A DNA stretch of 64,000 nucleotides from positions 1,922,001-1,986,000 of the forward strand of contig NKJC01000001.1 of NCBI GenBank assembly GCA_002256435.1, in the 5' to 3' direction. Source of the DNA: Chitinophagaceae bacterium BSSC1 (GTDB taxonomy: Bacteria > Bacteroidota > Bacteroidia > Chitinophagales > Chitinophagaceae). Below, in pieces: positions 16,736-25,709 of the stretch. The notes under the pieces are model-generated. The model worked only from the letters and a program-made list of their open reading frames with translations. It made no database searches and had not been told where the DNA came from. Each line of letters opens with the position of its first letter. The stretch's first letter is position 1. A program made the position numbers and the translations under genes.

Positions 16736-18517
16736 CTAAGCCTGTGCCGCTGCCAATAATTTGCGTTCACCAATTTGCTGACGCCACATGGCATAGTACA
16801 ATCCTTTTTCTTCCAGCAATTGCTGATGGCTTCCGGTTTCTACTACCTGACCTTTCTCCAACACATAGATTCTGTCTGCGTGCATAATGGTGCTCAAACG
16901 GTGGGCAATCATCACAGTTATCTGTTCTTTCTCTGCAGAAATGGTTCTAATGGTATTGGTAATTTCTTCTTCTGTAATACTGTCAAGTGCAGAAGTGGCT
17001 TCGTCAAAAATGAGTAAATGTGGATGACGCAGCAAAGCACGTGCAATGGATAGTCTTTGTTTTTCACCACCACTTAATTTTAGACCACCTTCTCCAATCA
17101 TGGTGTCTAAGCCATTATCGGCCCTGGCCAATAAATTATCACAACTGGATTTGTGTAAAGCGTCTAAGACATCTGCCTCTGTTGCACTTGGGTATACAAA
17201 TGTGAGGTTCTCTCTAATGGTACCTGCAAAGAGTTGTGTGTCTTGTGTTACAAAACCAATTTGGTTACGTAGCTCATCAAAATCCATATCATTACCATTG
17301 ATGCCATTGTATTCTATGCTTCCCTGGTTGGTTCTATATAAGCCAACCAAGAGTTTCACCAACGTACTTTTACCTGCCCCAGATGGTCCCACAAAGGCAA
17401 TGGTTTCTCCTTTTTTCACGTCAAAGGAAATACCATCTAAGGCATTATAGGTAGCAGTTTGGTGTTTGAAAGTAACATTCTTGAATTCTAATTCTTCTAC
17501 CATGCCCACCAAGGTTGGTTCTAATGGTTTGGGTTCCACTTTTTTGAGCATGAGGTTATGAAAATTGGTCAAGGAGGCTTCTGCTTCGCGATAGCTCATA
17601 ATGATGCTTCCAATCTCTTGCAATGGGCCAAAAATAAAGAAGCTATAAAACTGTAAGGAGATTAATTGACCAACAGTAAGTACTTCTTTGAACATCAACC
17701 ACATTAAAGTAAAAGTGATCACCTGTCTTAGAAAGTTAACCATGGTTCCTTGAATAAAACTTAAGGAACGTATGTTCTTCACCTTACGCAATTCCAATCC
17801 AAGAATTTTGTACGTATTGTTGTTTAATCGTTTTACTTCTTGTTCTGTAAGACCCAAACTTTTGACCAATTCAATATTGCGCAAACTCTCTGTGGTAGAA
17901 CCCGCTAATGAAGTGGTTTCCTTAACAATAGTTTTTTGAATCACTTTGATTTTCTTACTCAACAAATTGGTCACTGCTGCAATTAAACCAGCACCTCCCA
18001 AATAAATGGGCATGATGGACCAGTGTAGTCTTGTGGCATAAATGGAAACAAATACAACAGCCACTATGATTCCAAACAATACGTTGATTACATAGCCAAT
18101 GAATTTCTCTGTATCCGTTCTTACTTTGGATAAAATGGACAAGGTTTCTCCACTACGTTGGTCTTCAAATTCTTGGTAGGGTAAACGCATGCTATGTTTG
18201 AGACCATCGGTAAAAATTTTGGCACCAAATTTTTGAATAATTACGTTTACGGTATAATCCTGAAAAGCTTTGGCAATTCTGCTGACCATGGCGGTTCCCA
18301 CCAATAACAACAACATACTAGAAATGCCCCTAATATAAGCTTCCTCATTTCTTGGTAATCCGTCAGCACCTATTTTGGGATGACTAGCGTATTGGTCCAG
18401 TAATTTTCCAAAAATCATAGGATCAAACATGGAAAATGTCTGGTTAATGCCCGCAAGTAAAAGTGCTAGTGCAACATGCCATTTATAAGGCTTCAAATAG
18501 GTAAGTAATATTTTCAT
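16736..18517 (-). CDS. ABC exporter, fused membrane and ATPase domains
   Basis: A 593-residue half-transporter of the MsbA/multidrug type that should work as a dimer in the inner membrane. N-terminal six-helix domain (about 1-320), then the ATPase with Walker A GPSGAGKST, Q-loop FVTQDTQLFAG, signature KLSGGEKQRLS, Walker B LLIFDEATSALD and the switch IAHRLST. All catalytic elements are intact. Substrate cannot be told from sequence; lipid, drug or peptide are all possible. It is a single-gene unit that faces the DUF2721 gene and is divergent from the YkuK-like gene. Confidence 0.93.
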   Translation of the reverse strand: MKILLTYLKPYKWHVALALLLAGINQTFSMFDPMIFGKLLDQYASHPKIGADGLPRNEEAYIRGISSMLLLLVGTAMVSRIAKAFQDYTVNVIIQKFGAKIFTDGLKHSMRLPYQEFEDQRSGETLSILSKVRTDTEKFIGYVINVLFGIIVAVVFVSIYATRLHWSIMPIYLGGAGLIAAVTNLLSKKIKVIQKTIVKETTSLAGSTTESLRNIELVKSLGLTEQEVKRLNNNTYKILGLELRKVKNIRSLSFIQGTMVNFLRQVITFTLMWLMFKEVLTVGQLISLQFYSFFIFGPLQEIGSIIMSYREAEASLTNFHNLMLKKVEPKPLEPTLVGMVEELEFKNVTFKHQTATYNALDGISFDVKKGETIAFVGPSGAGKSTLVKLLVGLYRTNQGSIEYNGINGNDMDFDELRNQIGFVTQDTQLFAGTIRENLTFVYPSATEADVLDALHKSSCDNLLARADNGLDTMIGEGGLKLSGGEKQRLSIARALLRHPHLLIFDEATSALDSITEEEITNTIRTISAEKEQITVMIAHRLSTIMHADRIYVLEKGQVVETGSHQQLLEEKGLYYAMWRQQIGERKLLAAAQA

Positions 18518-18709
18518 CAGCTATTGTTGAGTTAGGGGATATACCAATTTTCGTACTACAAGTCAAAATATGACAAAGTTTCCATTTGAAGGGCCTAGCC
18601 TGTCTGAAATTGTGACCAACGGGGGTTTTCCACCGCTGTTGACAATTAGATAACCTGAAAATGGCAGTCTGCCGAGCATTAATTGGTAAATTACAAAAAC
18701 CACCCATCT

Positions 18710-19183
18710 ATGTATTGGAGAAAATTCAACGGCGAATCGATTGATCTTCCCATTAAACAGGCTGTGGCCGATGCCATAGTTTTGGAAGCGGAAAAGGGAA
18801 CCAAACTCAAAGTCTGCATTGGAACAGACAGTCAGGTAAAAGGAGATGATACAGAGTTTGCCACTGTGATTGTTTTTTTACGCGAGCACAATGGAGGCTT
18901 TATGTACATCCACAATGAAAAAACAAAAACCAAGTACCACATTAAAGAAAGGATGTTGGTAGAAGTGGCCAAAAGCATTGAGATTGCTTATGAGCTCTGC
19001 GATTTGTTTATTGAGCACCATGTAGAAATGGAAGTGCACGCAGACATCAACACCAATCCACAGTTCAAAAGCAATGATGCTTTAAAAGAAGCCATGGGTT
19101 ATATTCTGGGTATGGGTTTTGCCTTTAAAGCCAAGCCAGAAGCCTTTGCCAGCAGTTGCTGTGCAGATAAGATCTGTAATTGA
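18710..19183 (+). CDS. YkuK-like protein, RNase H-like fold (DUF458)
   Basis: A 157-residue soluble protein. The segment VCIGTDSQVKGDDTEFATVIVFL contains the GTDSQ of the YkuK/DUF458 family, predicted to adopt an RNase H-like fold; further conserved parts are HADINTNPQFKSNDALKEA and GFAFKAKPEAFASSCCADK. The ATG at 18710 (MYWRKFNGE) is chosen over a TTG nine codons upstream. No biochemical function is established for the family that I know of. It lies between divergent and convergent neighbours, so it is its own unit. The 192-bp gap upstream holds no gene; a TTGACA-like motif lies near 18641 but is unsupported as a promoter. Confidence 0.85.
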   Translation: MYWRKFNGESIDLPIKQAVADAIVLEAEKGTKLKVCIGTDSQVKGDDTEFATVIVFLREHNGGFMYIHNEKTKTKYHIKERMLVEVAKSIEIAYELCDLFIEHHVEMEVHADINTNPQFKSNDALKEAMGYILGMGFAFKAKPEAFASSCCADKICN

Positions 19184-19239
19184 TGCTGAAAATTTCCAGT
19201 GCTTTTTATTGGTTGAAAAACCAATCAGTATGTTGCCCC

Positions 19240-19887
19240 CTAATCTTTGGGTTCTTTGTTTTCCTTTACTTGGTTATTCATGAATTGCAAGAAGGTTAAT
19301 AGTTCTTCTCTTCCTTCTTTTTTCTCGGCACTGGTTACAAAATGCCTAGGCAAAAACTGCCAGGTTTCTCTTAGCTTGTCTAAAAATGCTTGTACATTTC
19401 TAGCAACCACACCGGGTTTTTCCTTGTCAGATTTGGTGAATACCAAGGAGAAGGGAACCTGCCAACTATCTAGTTGATTTACAAATTCAAGATCGTTTTT
19501 CTGGGGCCCATGTCTGCTATCTATTAAGACAAAAACTTGCACCAAATTTTCTCTTTTGCGCAAGTATCCGTCAATCATTTGCTCCCATCTATTCCTGTCA
19601 GAGATAGACCTTTTGGCATAGCCATAACCAGGTAAATCTACCAAGAACCATTTTTCTTTGGGCCCTTTCAGATTGCCTGAGCTTTCAATCTCAAAATGGT
19701 TGATCAACTGTGTTTTACCCGGGGTGCCCGATGTTTTGGCCAGATTCTTGGTCTTGGTTAGCAGGTTAATCAAGGATGATTTGCCCACATTACTCCTGCC
19801 AATAAACGCATATTCTGGCCTATCCGGTTTGGGACATTGGGTAACAAGTGCAGATGAAATATTGTATTTGGCAGAGGTAATTTCCAT
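19240..19887 (-). CDS. engB: Ribosome biogenesis GTPase YsxC/YihA
   Basis: Essential GTPase that assists late assembly of the 50S subunit. The 215-residue protein shows G1 GRSNVGKSSLIN, the G2 region GTPGKTQLIN, G3 DLPGYGYA, G4 TKSD and the G5-like VTSAEKKEG, in that order. Length and N-terminus (ITSAKYNISSALVTQCP) match the family. It is the last gene of gpmI - heme-binding-domain protein - engB, starting only 3 bases after its neighbour. Confidence 0.96.
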   Translation of the reverse strand: MEITSAKYNISSALVTQCPKPDRPEYAFIGRSNVGKSSLINLLTKTKNLAKTSGTPGKTQLINHFEIESSGNLKGPKEKWFLVDLPGYGYAKRSISDRNRWEQMIDGYLRKRENLVQVFVLIDSRHGPQKNDLEFVNQLDSWQVPFSLVFTKSDKEKPGVVARNVQAFLDKLRETWQFLPRHFVTSAEKKEGREELLTFLQFMNNQVKENKEPKD

Positions 19888-19890
19888 GGA

Positions 19891-20385
19891 TTATTTTCTT
19901 TTGGGAAGCACCAGACTATCTGCTGGATACTTGGCTTTAATGCTGTCTCTTACGGTCATGCACCAATTGGTCAATGTTGTTTTTTCAGCCTCTGTAAGGA
20001 TGGCATTTTTATGGATCATGGTATAAGATTCCAAAGGCATTTCACCATCCTTTACCTCATCAATACATTCTTCTAATTTCTTGTATTGTTTGGCAATCCG
20101 ATACTTGTTGAACTCATTAAAATTCATGTGACGCTTTCCGTCTACCACATGGTCATTCAACCAAAATGCTACAGGTTGTATATTGGCATACCATGGATAT
20201 TCCGTTTTATTGGAATGACAATCATTACATGCTTTTGCCAAAATGGTTTTCACATCAGTTGGTACAGCATAGGAAACTGAAATATCATTTTCTGTATTGG
20301 CAGAAAGATTTTTTGTAGGTCTAAATGCCTGCATCACTAGTAATATCACCAGTAATGCCAACATGATTTTTTTTAACAGTTTCAT
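19891..20385 (-). CDS. Heme-binding-domain protein (cytochrome-like CxxCH)
   Basis: A 164-residue exported protein: N-terminal hydrophobic helix (residues 6-20) and a mature domain with KACNDCHSNKTEYPWYANIQP, that is a CxxCH heme-attachment motif (Cys53, Cys56, His57), followed by NDHVVDGKRHMNFNEF. This pattern matches the haem_bd (PF14376) family, common in Bacteroidota. A Met in VKDGEMPLESYTMIH could be the second heme ligand (inference). Role probably periplasmic electron transfer or heme sensing; not established. It lies 10 bases after gpmI and 3 before engB, so the three genes are likely cotranscribed. Confidence 0.88.
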   Translation of the reverse strand: MKLLKKIMLALLVILLVMQAFRPTKNLSANTENDISVSYAVPTDVKTILAKACNDCHSNKTEYPWYANIQPVAFWLNDHVVDGKRHMNFNEFNKYRIAKQYKKLEECIDEVKDGEMPLESYTMIHKNAILTEAEKTTLTNWCMTVRDSIKAKYPADSLVLPKRK

Positions 20386-20395
20386 GAATGGTATT

Positions 20396-21916
20396 TTAAA
20401 TGAGTGTATTGCCTGTCATTTCTTTTGGAATTTCCAAGCCCATTACTTTTAAGATAGTAGGTGCAAGGTCTCCCAATTTTCCAGGCTGTATGGTTCCTTT
20501 CCAATCTTTGTCAATGATAAAGAAGGGAACAGGATTCAGTGTATGCGCGGTATTGGGTGATCCGTCTTCATTGATCATGAAATCGGCATTGCCGTGATCT
20601 GCTGTTAAAAACACCGTGTAACCATGTTCCAATGCAGCTGTAACCACTCTTTTTACACAAGCGTCTACAGTTTTGGCAGCAGTGATAGCAGCGCTAAAAA
20701 CGCCGGTATGACCCACCATATCTGTATTGGCATAGTTCAAACAAATAAAATCTGCCGTTTCATTTTCAATTTCTGGAATCAATTTATCCGTGATTTCAAT
20801 GGCGCTCATTTCTGGTTGCAAATCATAAGTTGCTACTTTGGGAGAAGGAACCATGATCCTACTTTCTCCATTAAAAGGAACTTCTCTTCCGCCACTGAAA
20901 AAGAAAGTAACGTGCGGATATTTTTCGGTTTCTGCAATCCTAATTTGTTTTTTACCATTGGCTTCTAACACTTCACCCAATGTGTTCACCAAATTATCGT
21001 TTTCAAAAATCACAGAAACGTTTTTGAATTTGTGGTCATACATGGTCATGGTAGTATAATGCAAATCCAAGGCCTTCATCTCAAATTCAGGATAGTCTGT
21101 TTGTGTAAGCACTTCTGTAATTTCTCTGCAACGGTCTGTTCTAAAATTAAAACAGATTGCATAATCACCGGATTGGATTTTAGCAACAGGAGCACCCTTG
21201 TCATTTAAGATAACAGTGGGTAATAAAAACTCATCGGTCTTACCAGCTTCATAAGAGGCAGTAACGGCTTCAATGGCATTGGAAGCAGTAGCACCTTTTG
21301 CGTTCACCAAACCATCATAAGCTAGTTTAACCCTTTCCCAACGCTTGTCCCTATCCATGGCATAATACCTACCACTCACGGTGGCAATTTTTCCAACAGA
21401 TCCTTGCAAGTATGCTTCCATATCTGTGATATAGCCTAGCCCACTTTTGGGATCCGTATCTCTACCATCTGTAAATGCATGAATATATACTTCTGTTAAA
21501 CCTTCTGCTTTGCAAGCATCACAAATGGCTTTTAAATGACTGGTATGTGAATGCACACCACCATCACTAACCAAACCCAATAAGTGCAAGGGTTTGTTGG
21601 CGGCTTTTGCTCCGCGGATGGCTGCCAAAAGTACTGCATTACCAGCCAGTTCTCCTGTGCGGATGGCTACATTAATGCGTTGCAATTCCTGATATACAAT
21701 TCTTCCTGCGCCTAAGTTCAGGTGTCCTACTTCACTATTTCCCATTTGGCCTTCCGGTAGACCAACGTCTTCTCCGCAAGTAACCAAAGTAGTATTGGGA
21801 TATTGACTATACAAACTGCTTACAAATTCGGGATGTGCTTGCTGTATGGCATCTGCACTGGCTATCTTGCCCAATCCCCAGCCATCCATGATGGCCAAAA
21901 TCACTTTCTTGCTCAT
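20396..21916 (-). CDS. gpmI: 2,3-bisphosphoglycerate-independent phosphoglycerate mutase
   Basis: Interconverts 3- and 2-phosphoglycerate in glycolysis with two Mn ions. The 506-residue protein belongs to the alkaline phosphatase superfamily: N-terminal metal Asp in VILAIMDGWGLG, phosphoryl-accepting Ser61 in GQMGNSEVGHLNLG, substrate-binding DGRDTDPKSG and SGRYYAMDRDKRW, and C-terminal metal site NYANTDMVGHTG and FLTADHGNAD. All key residues are present and length is typical (about 510). It heads a three-gene unit. The 118-bp divergent gap upstream contains two small palindromes that could be operators. Confidence 0.97.
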   Translation of the reverse strand: MSKKVILAIMDGWGLGKIASADAIQQAHPEFVSSLYSQYPNTTLVTCGEDVGLPEGQMGNSEVGHLNLGAGRIVYQELQRINVAIRTGELAGNAVLLAAIRGAKAANKPLHLLGLVSDGGVHSHTSHLKAICDACKAEGLTEVYIHAFTDGRDTDPKSGLGYITDMEAYLQGSVGKIATVSGRYYAMDRDKRWERVKLAYDGLVNAKGATASNAIEAVTASYEAGKTDEFLLPTVILNDKGAPVAKIQSGDYAICFNFRTDRCREITEVLTQTDYPEFEMKALDLHYTTMTMYDHKFKNVSVIFENDNLVNTLGEVLEANGKKQIRIAETEKYPHVTFFFSGGREVPFNGESRIMVPSPKVATYDLQPEMSAIEITDKLIPEIENETADFICLNYANTDMVGHTGVFSAAITAAKTVDACVKRVVTAALEHGYTVFLTADHGNADFMINEDGSPNTAHTLNPVPFFIIDKDWKGTIQPGKLGDLAPTILKVMGLEIPKEMTGNTLI

Positions 21917-22034
21917 ATGTTTTTGTTAAAATGCTGGTGGTTACCAACGTTATTTTCAGCTAACTTAGCTTTCCGGGTGTAAGTTATTAAACTTGGCATG
22001 TTTTTGGCGAACTGTTTATAAGAAAAACCACATT

Positions 22035-22415
22035 ATGCGTAAGATTCTTTTATTAATGGGCTTGTTATTCAGCTTTGCTGGATTTGCTCAACAAACAGAC
22101 ACGGATGCAGTGGTAAAGGCTTTTAAGACAGCCAATGCAGACGAAGTGGCACGTTATTTTGATGATTATATAGACCTCAAGTTCTTGGACAAGGATGAGG
22201 TTAAAAATATGGGTCGTAATCAAGCCACTATTGCACTAAAGACCTTCTTTGATGAAAATAACATCAAGGGCTTTGACAAAAGTTCAGATAGGGAAATTGG
22301 CAACACCCTGTATATTACTGGAAAACTCACAAGCACGGGTAAAGCCTACAATGTAACCGTCATGCTCAAGGCAAAAGCAGGTAAGCACCAGATTATTACC
22401 ATGCGAATTAATTAA
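22035..22415 (+). CDS. DUF4783 family secreted protein
   Basis: A 126-residue exported protein. The ATG at 22035 gives a clear signal peptide (MRKILLLMGLLFSFAGFAQ); upstream codons in the same frame do not. The mature part, with ADEVARYFDDYIDLKFLDK and a cystatin- or NTF2-like alternation of helix and strands ending AKAGKHQIITMRIN, matches DUF4783, an uncharacterised Bacteroidota family. It lies 69 bases before nadC on the same strand, but nadC appears to have its own promoter box. Function unknown. Confidence 0.82.
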   Translation: MRKILLLMGLLFSFAGFAQQTDTDAVVKAFKTANADEVARYFDDYIDLKFLDKDEVKNMGRNQATIALKTFFDENNIKGFDKSSDREIGNTLYITGKLTSTGKAYNVTVMLKAKAGKHQIITMRIN

Positions 22416-22472
22416 GTACCAGCATTTTTTGGGAAAAATGGGCTCATGCTTCCCCAATCAACAGGAAGCAAG

Positions 22473-22480
22473 TAGTTTTG
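22473..22480 (+). promoter_or_regulatory. Candidate -7 box close to the nadC start
   Basis: TAGTTTTG matches TAnnTTTG and ends 4 bases before the nadC ATG, so transcription from it would give a leaderless or nearly leaderless mRNA. No -33 element is evident, so chance is possible. Confidence 0.35.
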
Positions 22481-22484
22481 TAGC

Positions 22485-23348
22485 ATGCAGACTTATGATG
22501 AACTGTTGCAAAAACTAATTGTAGACGCTTTACATGAAGATATTGGGGATGGTGACCATTCCACCCTTGGATCCATTGACAAAGCCGCTAGGGGAAAAGC
22601 CGTTTTGAAAATCAAACAAAATGGAATTTTGGCAGGAATGCAGGTTGCTGAAAAGATTTTTAACCTAGTAGATGCTACTGCTGTTTTTCATCCTTTGATG
22701 AAAGATGGAGATGCTATGCAAGTGGGTGATCAGGCTTTTGAAGTAGAAGCTGCTGTGCATACCATTCTATCTTGTGAAAGATTGGTCTTGAACTGCATGC
22801 AGCGCATGAGTGGCATTGCCACATTGACCAAAAAATACAGTGCATTATTAGAAGGCTATCACACCAAGATTCTGGACACCAGAAAAACCACACCCAATTT
22901 TAGGTTATTGGAAAAAGAAGCAGTGCGCATTGGAGGTGGGGTTAACCATCGCTATGCACTCTATGATATGATCATGCTCAAAGACAATCATATTGATTAT
23001 TGCGGCGGTATTGAAGCTGCCATTAACAAGACGTATGCTTATACACAGTCTTTAGAGAATCCACTAAAAATTGAAGTTGAAACCAGGTCATTAGCAGATG
23101 TAGCACTTGTTTGCAAAATGGCCAAGGGAAAGGTTTTCCGAATCATGTTAGACAATTTTAGTCCTGACTTAGTTGCTCAAGCGGTGAAGCTGATTGATGG
23201 GGCCTTTGAAACGGAAGCCAGTGGTGGAATTAACCTAGAAAACATTCAAGCTTACGCTGCTGCTAGTGTAGATTATGTTAGTGTAGGTGCCTTGATACAC
23301 CAGGCCCAAAGTTTGGATTTAAGTTTAAAAGCAGTTTTGATCAAATAG
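22485..23348 (+). CDS. nadC: Nicotinate-nucleotide pyrophosphorylase (carboxylating)
   Basis: Converts quinolinate and PRPP to nicotinate mononucleotide, CO2 and pyrophosphate in de novo NAD synthesis. The 287-residue enzyme shows EDIGDGDHSTLG at the N-terminus, LNCMQRMSGIATLT, the active-site DTRKTTPNFRLLEKEAVRIGGG, HRYALYDMIMLKDNHI and the C-terminal EASGGINLENI. All these are standard quinolinate phosphoribosyltransferase motifs and length is normal. The next gene starts 6 bases later. Confidence 0.97.
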   Translation: MQTYDELLQKLIVDALHEDIGDGDHSTLGSIDKAARGKAVLKIKQNGILAGMQVAEKIFNLVDATAVFHPLMKDGDAMQVGDQAFEVEAAVHTILSCERLVLNCMQRMSGIATLTKKYSALLEGYHTKILDTRKTTPNFRLLEKEAVRIGGGVNHRYALYDMIMLKDNHIDYCGGIEAAINKTYAYTQSLENPLKIEVETRSLADVALVCKMAKGKVFRIMLDNFSPDLVAQAVKLIDGAFETEASGGINLENIQAYAAASVDYVSVGALIHQAQSLDLSLKAVLIK

Positions 23349-23354
23349 CCAGAC

Positions 23355-23690
23355 ATGTCAAAGAAAAACAAACCCGATACACAAGGATTTGTCTATAGCA
23401 CGGATCCCAATTTTTCCTTTCAACCAGCGGATGAAGCTGTTGAAACATTAGCCCCTGCGCAACAGAAATTGAGAATTAGACTAGAAACCAAACATCGCGC
23501 GGGCAAAGCAGTTACTTTGATTACCGGTTTTATTGGAAAGGAAGAGGACCTAGAAAAATTGGGCAAGCAATTAAAAAACTTTTGTGGTACCGGCGGATCA
23601 GCCAAGGATGCAGAAATTATTATTCAAGGTGATCAACGCTTGAAAGTCTTACCCTGGTTAATTAAGAACGGCTATACCCAGTCTAAATAA
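23355..23690 (+). CDS. eIF1/SUI1-like translation factor (YciH family)
   Basis: A 111-residue homologue of eukaryotic eIF1 and E. coli YciH. The N-terminal 40 residues are polar; the SUI1 domain follows with KLRIRLETKHRAGKAVTLITGF, FCGTGGSAKDAEIIIQGD and the terminal LPWLIKNGY. In bacteria the role is thought to concern start-codon discrimination but is not settled. It starts 6 bases after nadC, and its stop codon abuts the convergent dnaX stop with no gap. Confidence 0.93.
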   Translation: MSKKNKPDTQGFVYSTDPNFSFQPADEAVETLAPAQQKLRIRLETKHRAGKAVTLITGFIGKEEDLEKLGKQLKNFCGTGGSAKDAEIIIQGDQRLKVLPWLIKNGYTQSK

Positions 23691-25568
23691 TCAATAATCA
23701 ATTTCTAGTTTCAATCGGTCTTTCAATTCTTTGACCATGGGGAACTGTTCCGCTATTCGTTCAAATTTTTGACGGCTGTTCATGCGTAAATGTGCGGGCA
23801 CTTCTTCTTGTTCTCCTGCTTCTACCAATACTTGGAACATAATGCCAGGATTGAAAAATGCTTTTTGAATATGTTCTAACAACATCATTTTTTCTTGCTC
23901 CACAAATTTTTGAGAAGTAAGTGATCCCACCAATACATTAAAATGAATCTCGTCTTCAATGGTCAATCTGGCAATACGGAAAGTACCTGCTGAAGAATGT
24001 TTGAGTTGTTGCTCTAAGTTCTTTGTATACTCATTCCAACAGGCTTGTAATTTTTCCATGTTGAGGACTTCTGCATCTGGAACTTCTTGAATAGCATATT
24101 GGTCACCATATTTTTCACGTAAAGTGTCTAATAATCCTTTTTTGCCTGCACCACTTGCTACTGGAGGAATCAGTTTGGATGAGCCTGTTGGAATGGTGGT
24201 TGTTACTGCTGTTGCTATTGGCTTGGGTGCAGCAACACTACTATTGCTTTGGCTTGCAGCAACTTGCTGGGTTGGCTTAGGCGCATCTGTAGCAGCGGGT
24301 TTGGTGCTTTCTACATATAATTTAGCATCTGTGCCTGCTGGTTTGTTTGGGGCATTACTTGCTGCTGCAGCACCGCCCATTTGAATGGGTGGAACCGCTT
24401 TGGTATGAAAAGCTATGGGTTGATCAAGTCGTTTTTTTTTTACTAATTGCCCGCCATCTGCACTGAGCTCAATGGCCTGTTGTAGAAAGTTCAATTTAAT
24501 CAGGGCCAACTCAACATGCAGGCGTTTATTCCTAGCCATCTTATAGTTGATCTCGGCCTCATTTAAAATATTCAGTGCGCTCACCAAAAAAGAGACACCA
24601 GCCCTTTGTGCCGTGGCTGTATATTTTTCTTGTAATCCTTCTACCACTTCTAATAAGGCGGCAGATTTGGGATCCTTACAAACAAGTAAGTTCCTGATAA
24701 ATTCGGCAAAGCCATTGAGTACCAAGTCTCCCTCAAAACCCTTTCTATTAATTTGATCAAAGAGCAACATAGCAGCTGAAAGGTCTTGTTGCTGCATGGC
24801 TTCTAAGAGTTTGAAATAATAATCGTCGTCCAGGATATTTAAGTGCTCTAAGGTATTTTGATAGGTAAGGGTTCCATTGGTAAAACTCACAATCTTATCC
24901 AAGATACTGAGTGAGTCACGCATACAACCTTCACTTTTCTGAGCTATCACTTGCAGTGCTGCTTTTTCTGCCTTAATAGATTCTTTGTCTACAATTTCTT
25001 GCAAGTGTTCTACCGTATCATTATTGGTGATGCGTTTAAAATCAAAGATCTGGCACCTACTCAAAATGGTTGGAAGAATCTTGTGTTTTTCAGTAGTAGC
25101 CAAGATGAAAATAGCATAGGGTGGGGGTTCCTCCAATGTCTTCAAAAAGGCATTAAAGGCCGATGCACTCAGCATGTGTACCTCATCCACAATATACACT
25201 TTGTATTTACCAGCCTGTGGAGCAAAACGAACCTGTTCTACCAGTGTTCGTATATCGTCTACTGAGTTATTGCTGGCTGCATCCAATTCATGAATATTCA
25301 TGGAACTGCCGGCATCAAAAGAAACACAGCTATTGCAGCTATTACAGGCTTCTCCTTCAGGGGTCTGATTGGTACAGTTAATGGTTTTTGCTAAAATCCT
25401 GGCACAGGTTGTTTTCCCAACTCCTCTTGGACCACAAAACAAGAAAGCATGCGCCAACTGATTGTTTTTGATGGCATTCTTGAGGGTGGTGGTGATATGC
25501 AATTGACCCACAACTGTATTAAAGTTCTGGGGTCTATACTTTCTGGCTGATACTACAAAATTATCCAT
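23691..25568 (-). CDS. dnaX: DNA polymerase III gamma/tau subunit
   Basis: ATPase of the clamp loader of the replicase. Using the ATG at 25568 (MDNFVVSARKYRPQNF, the usual family start; another ATG lies 30 bases upstream) the protein has 625 residues. Walker A GPRGVGKTT at 46-54, zinc cysteines near 65, 75, 78 and 81, Walker B DEVHML, the SRC sensor in TILSRCQIFDF, then a lid and collar to about residue 370. Next come a Lys triplet encoded by A10, an Ala/Pro/Thr-rich linker and the tau-specific C-terminal domain. The A10 run is a probable slippage site giving a short gamma form. Confidence 0.95.
   Translation of the reverse strand: MDNFVVSARKYRPQNFNTVVGQLHITTTLKNAIKNNQLAHAFLFCGPRGVGKTTCARILAKTINCTNQTPEGEACNSCNSCVSFDAGSSMNIHELDAASNNSVDDIRTLVEQVRFAPQAGKYKVYIVDEVHMLSASAFNAFLKTLEEPPPYAIFILATTEKHKILPTILSRCQIFDFKRITNNDTVEHLQEIVDKESIKAEKAALQVIAQKSEGCMRDSLSILDKIVSFTNGTLTYQNTLEHLNILDDDYYFKLLEAMQQQDLSAAMLLFDQINRKGFEGDLVLNGFAEFIRNLLVCKDPKSAALLEVVEGLQEKYTATAQRAGVSFLVSALNILNEAEINYKMARNKRLHVELALIKLNFLQQAIELSADGGQLVKKKRLDQPIAFHTKAVPPIQMGGAAAASNAPNKPAGTDAKLYVESTKPAATDAPKPTQQVAASQSNSSVAAPKPIATAVTTTIPTGSSKLIPPVASGAGKKGLLDTLREKYGDQYAIQEVPDAEVLNMEKLQACWNEYTKNLEQQLKHSSAGTFRIARLTIEDEIHFNVLVGSLTSQKFVEQEKMMLLEHIQKAFFNPGIMFQVLVEAGEQEEVPAHLRMNSRQKFERIAEQFPMVKELKDRLKLEIDY
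24432..24441 (-). other. A10 homopolymer in dnaX, candidate slippage site
   Basis: On the coding strand this is GT followed by ten A and then CGACTTGATC, encoding Val376-Lys-Lys-Lys-Arg. Gaining one A (or a -1 ribosomal shift) gives Lys-Lys-Lys-Thr-Thr-stop (TGA); losing one A (or +1) gives Lys-Lys-Asn-Asp-Leu-Ile-Asn-Pro-stop (TAG). Both end just after the clamp-loader domains, at about 381-384 residues. E. coli makes gamma by ribosomal shifting on A6G and Thermus by transcript slippage on A9. Confidence 0.7.
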
Positions 25569-25709
25569 GGCTTTTTGAACTCGTTCAAAAGTAAGCATTC
25601 GCCCATTTTTTTACAGCTTATTTGGGAATTTTATGGTTAATCCAAAAAACGGTGCTATTTTCCCAATGCCCGCCAATAAGAACCCTTATTCATTAAAATC
25701 CCCCGAGTT

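Noticed and set aside
19208..19225. Terminator between the YkuK-like gene and engB
   Set aside because: ATTGGTT/AACCAAT forms a 7-bp hairpin, but it is AT-rich and no T-run follows on either strand.
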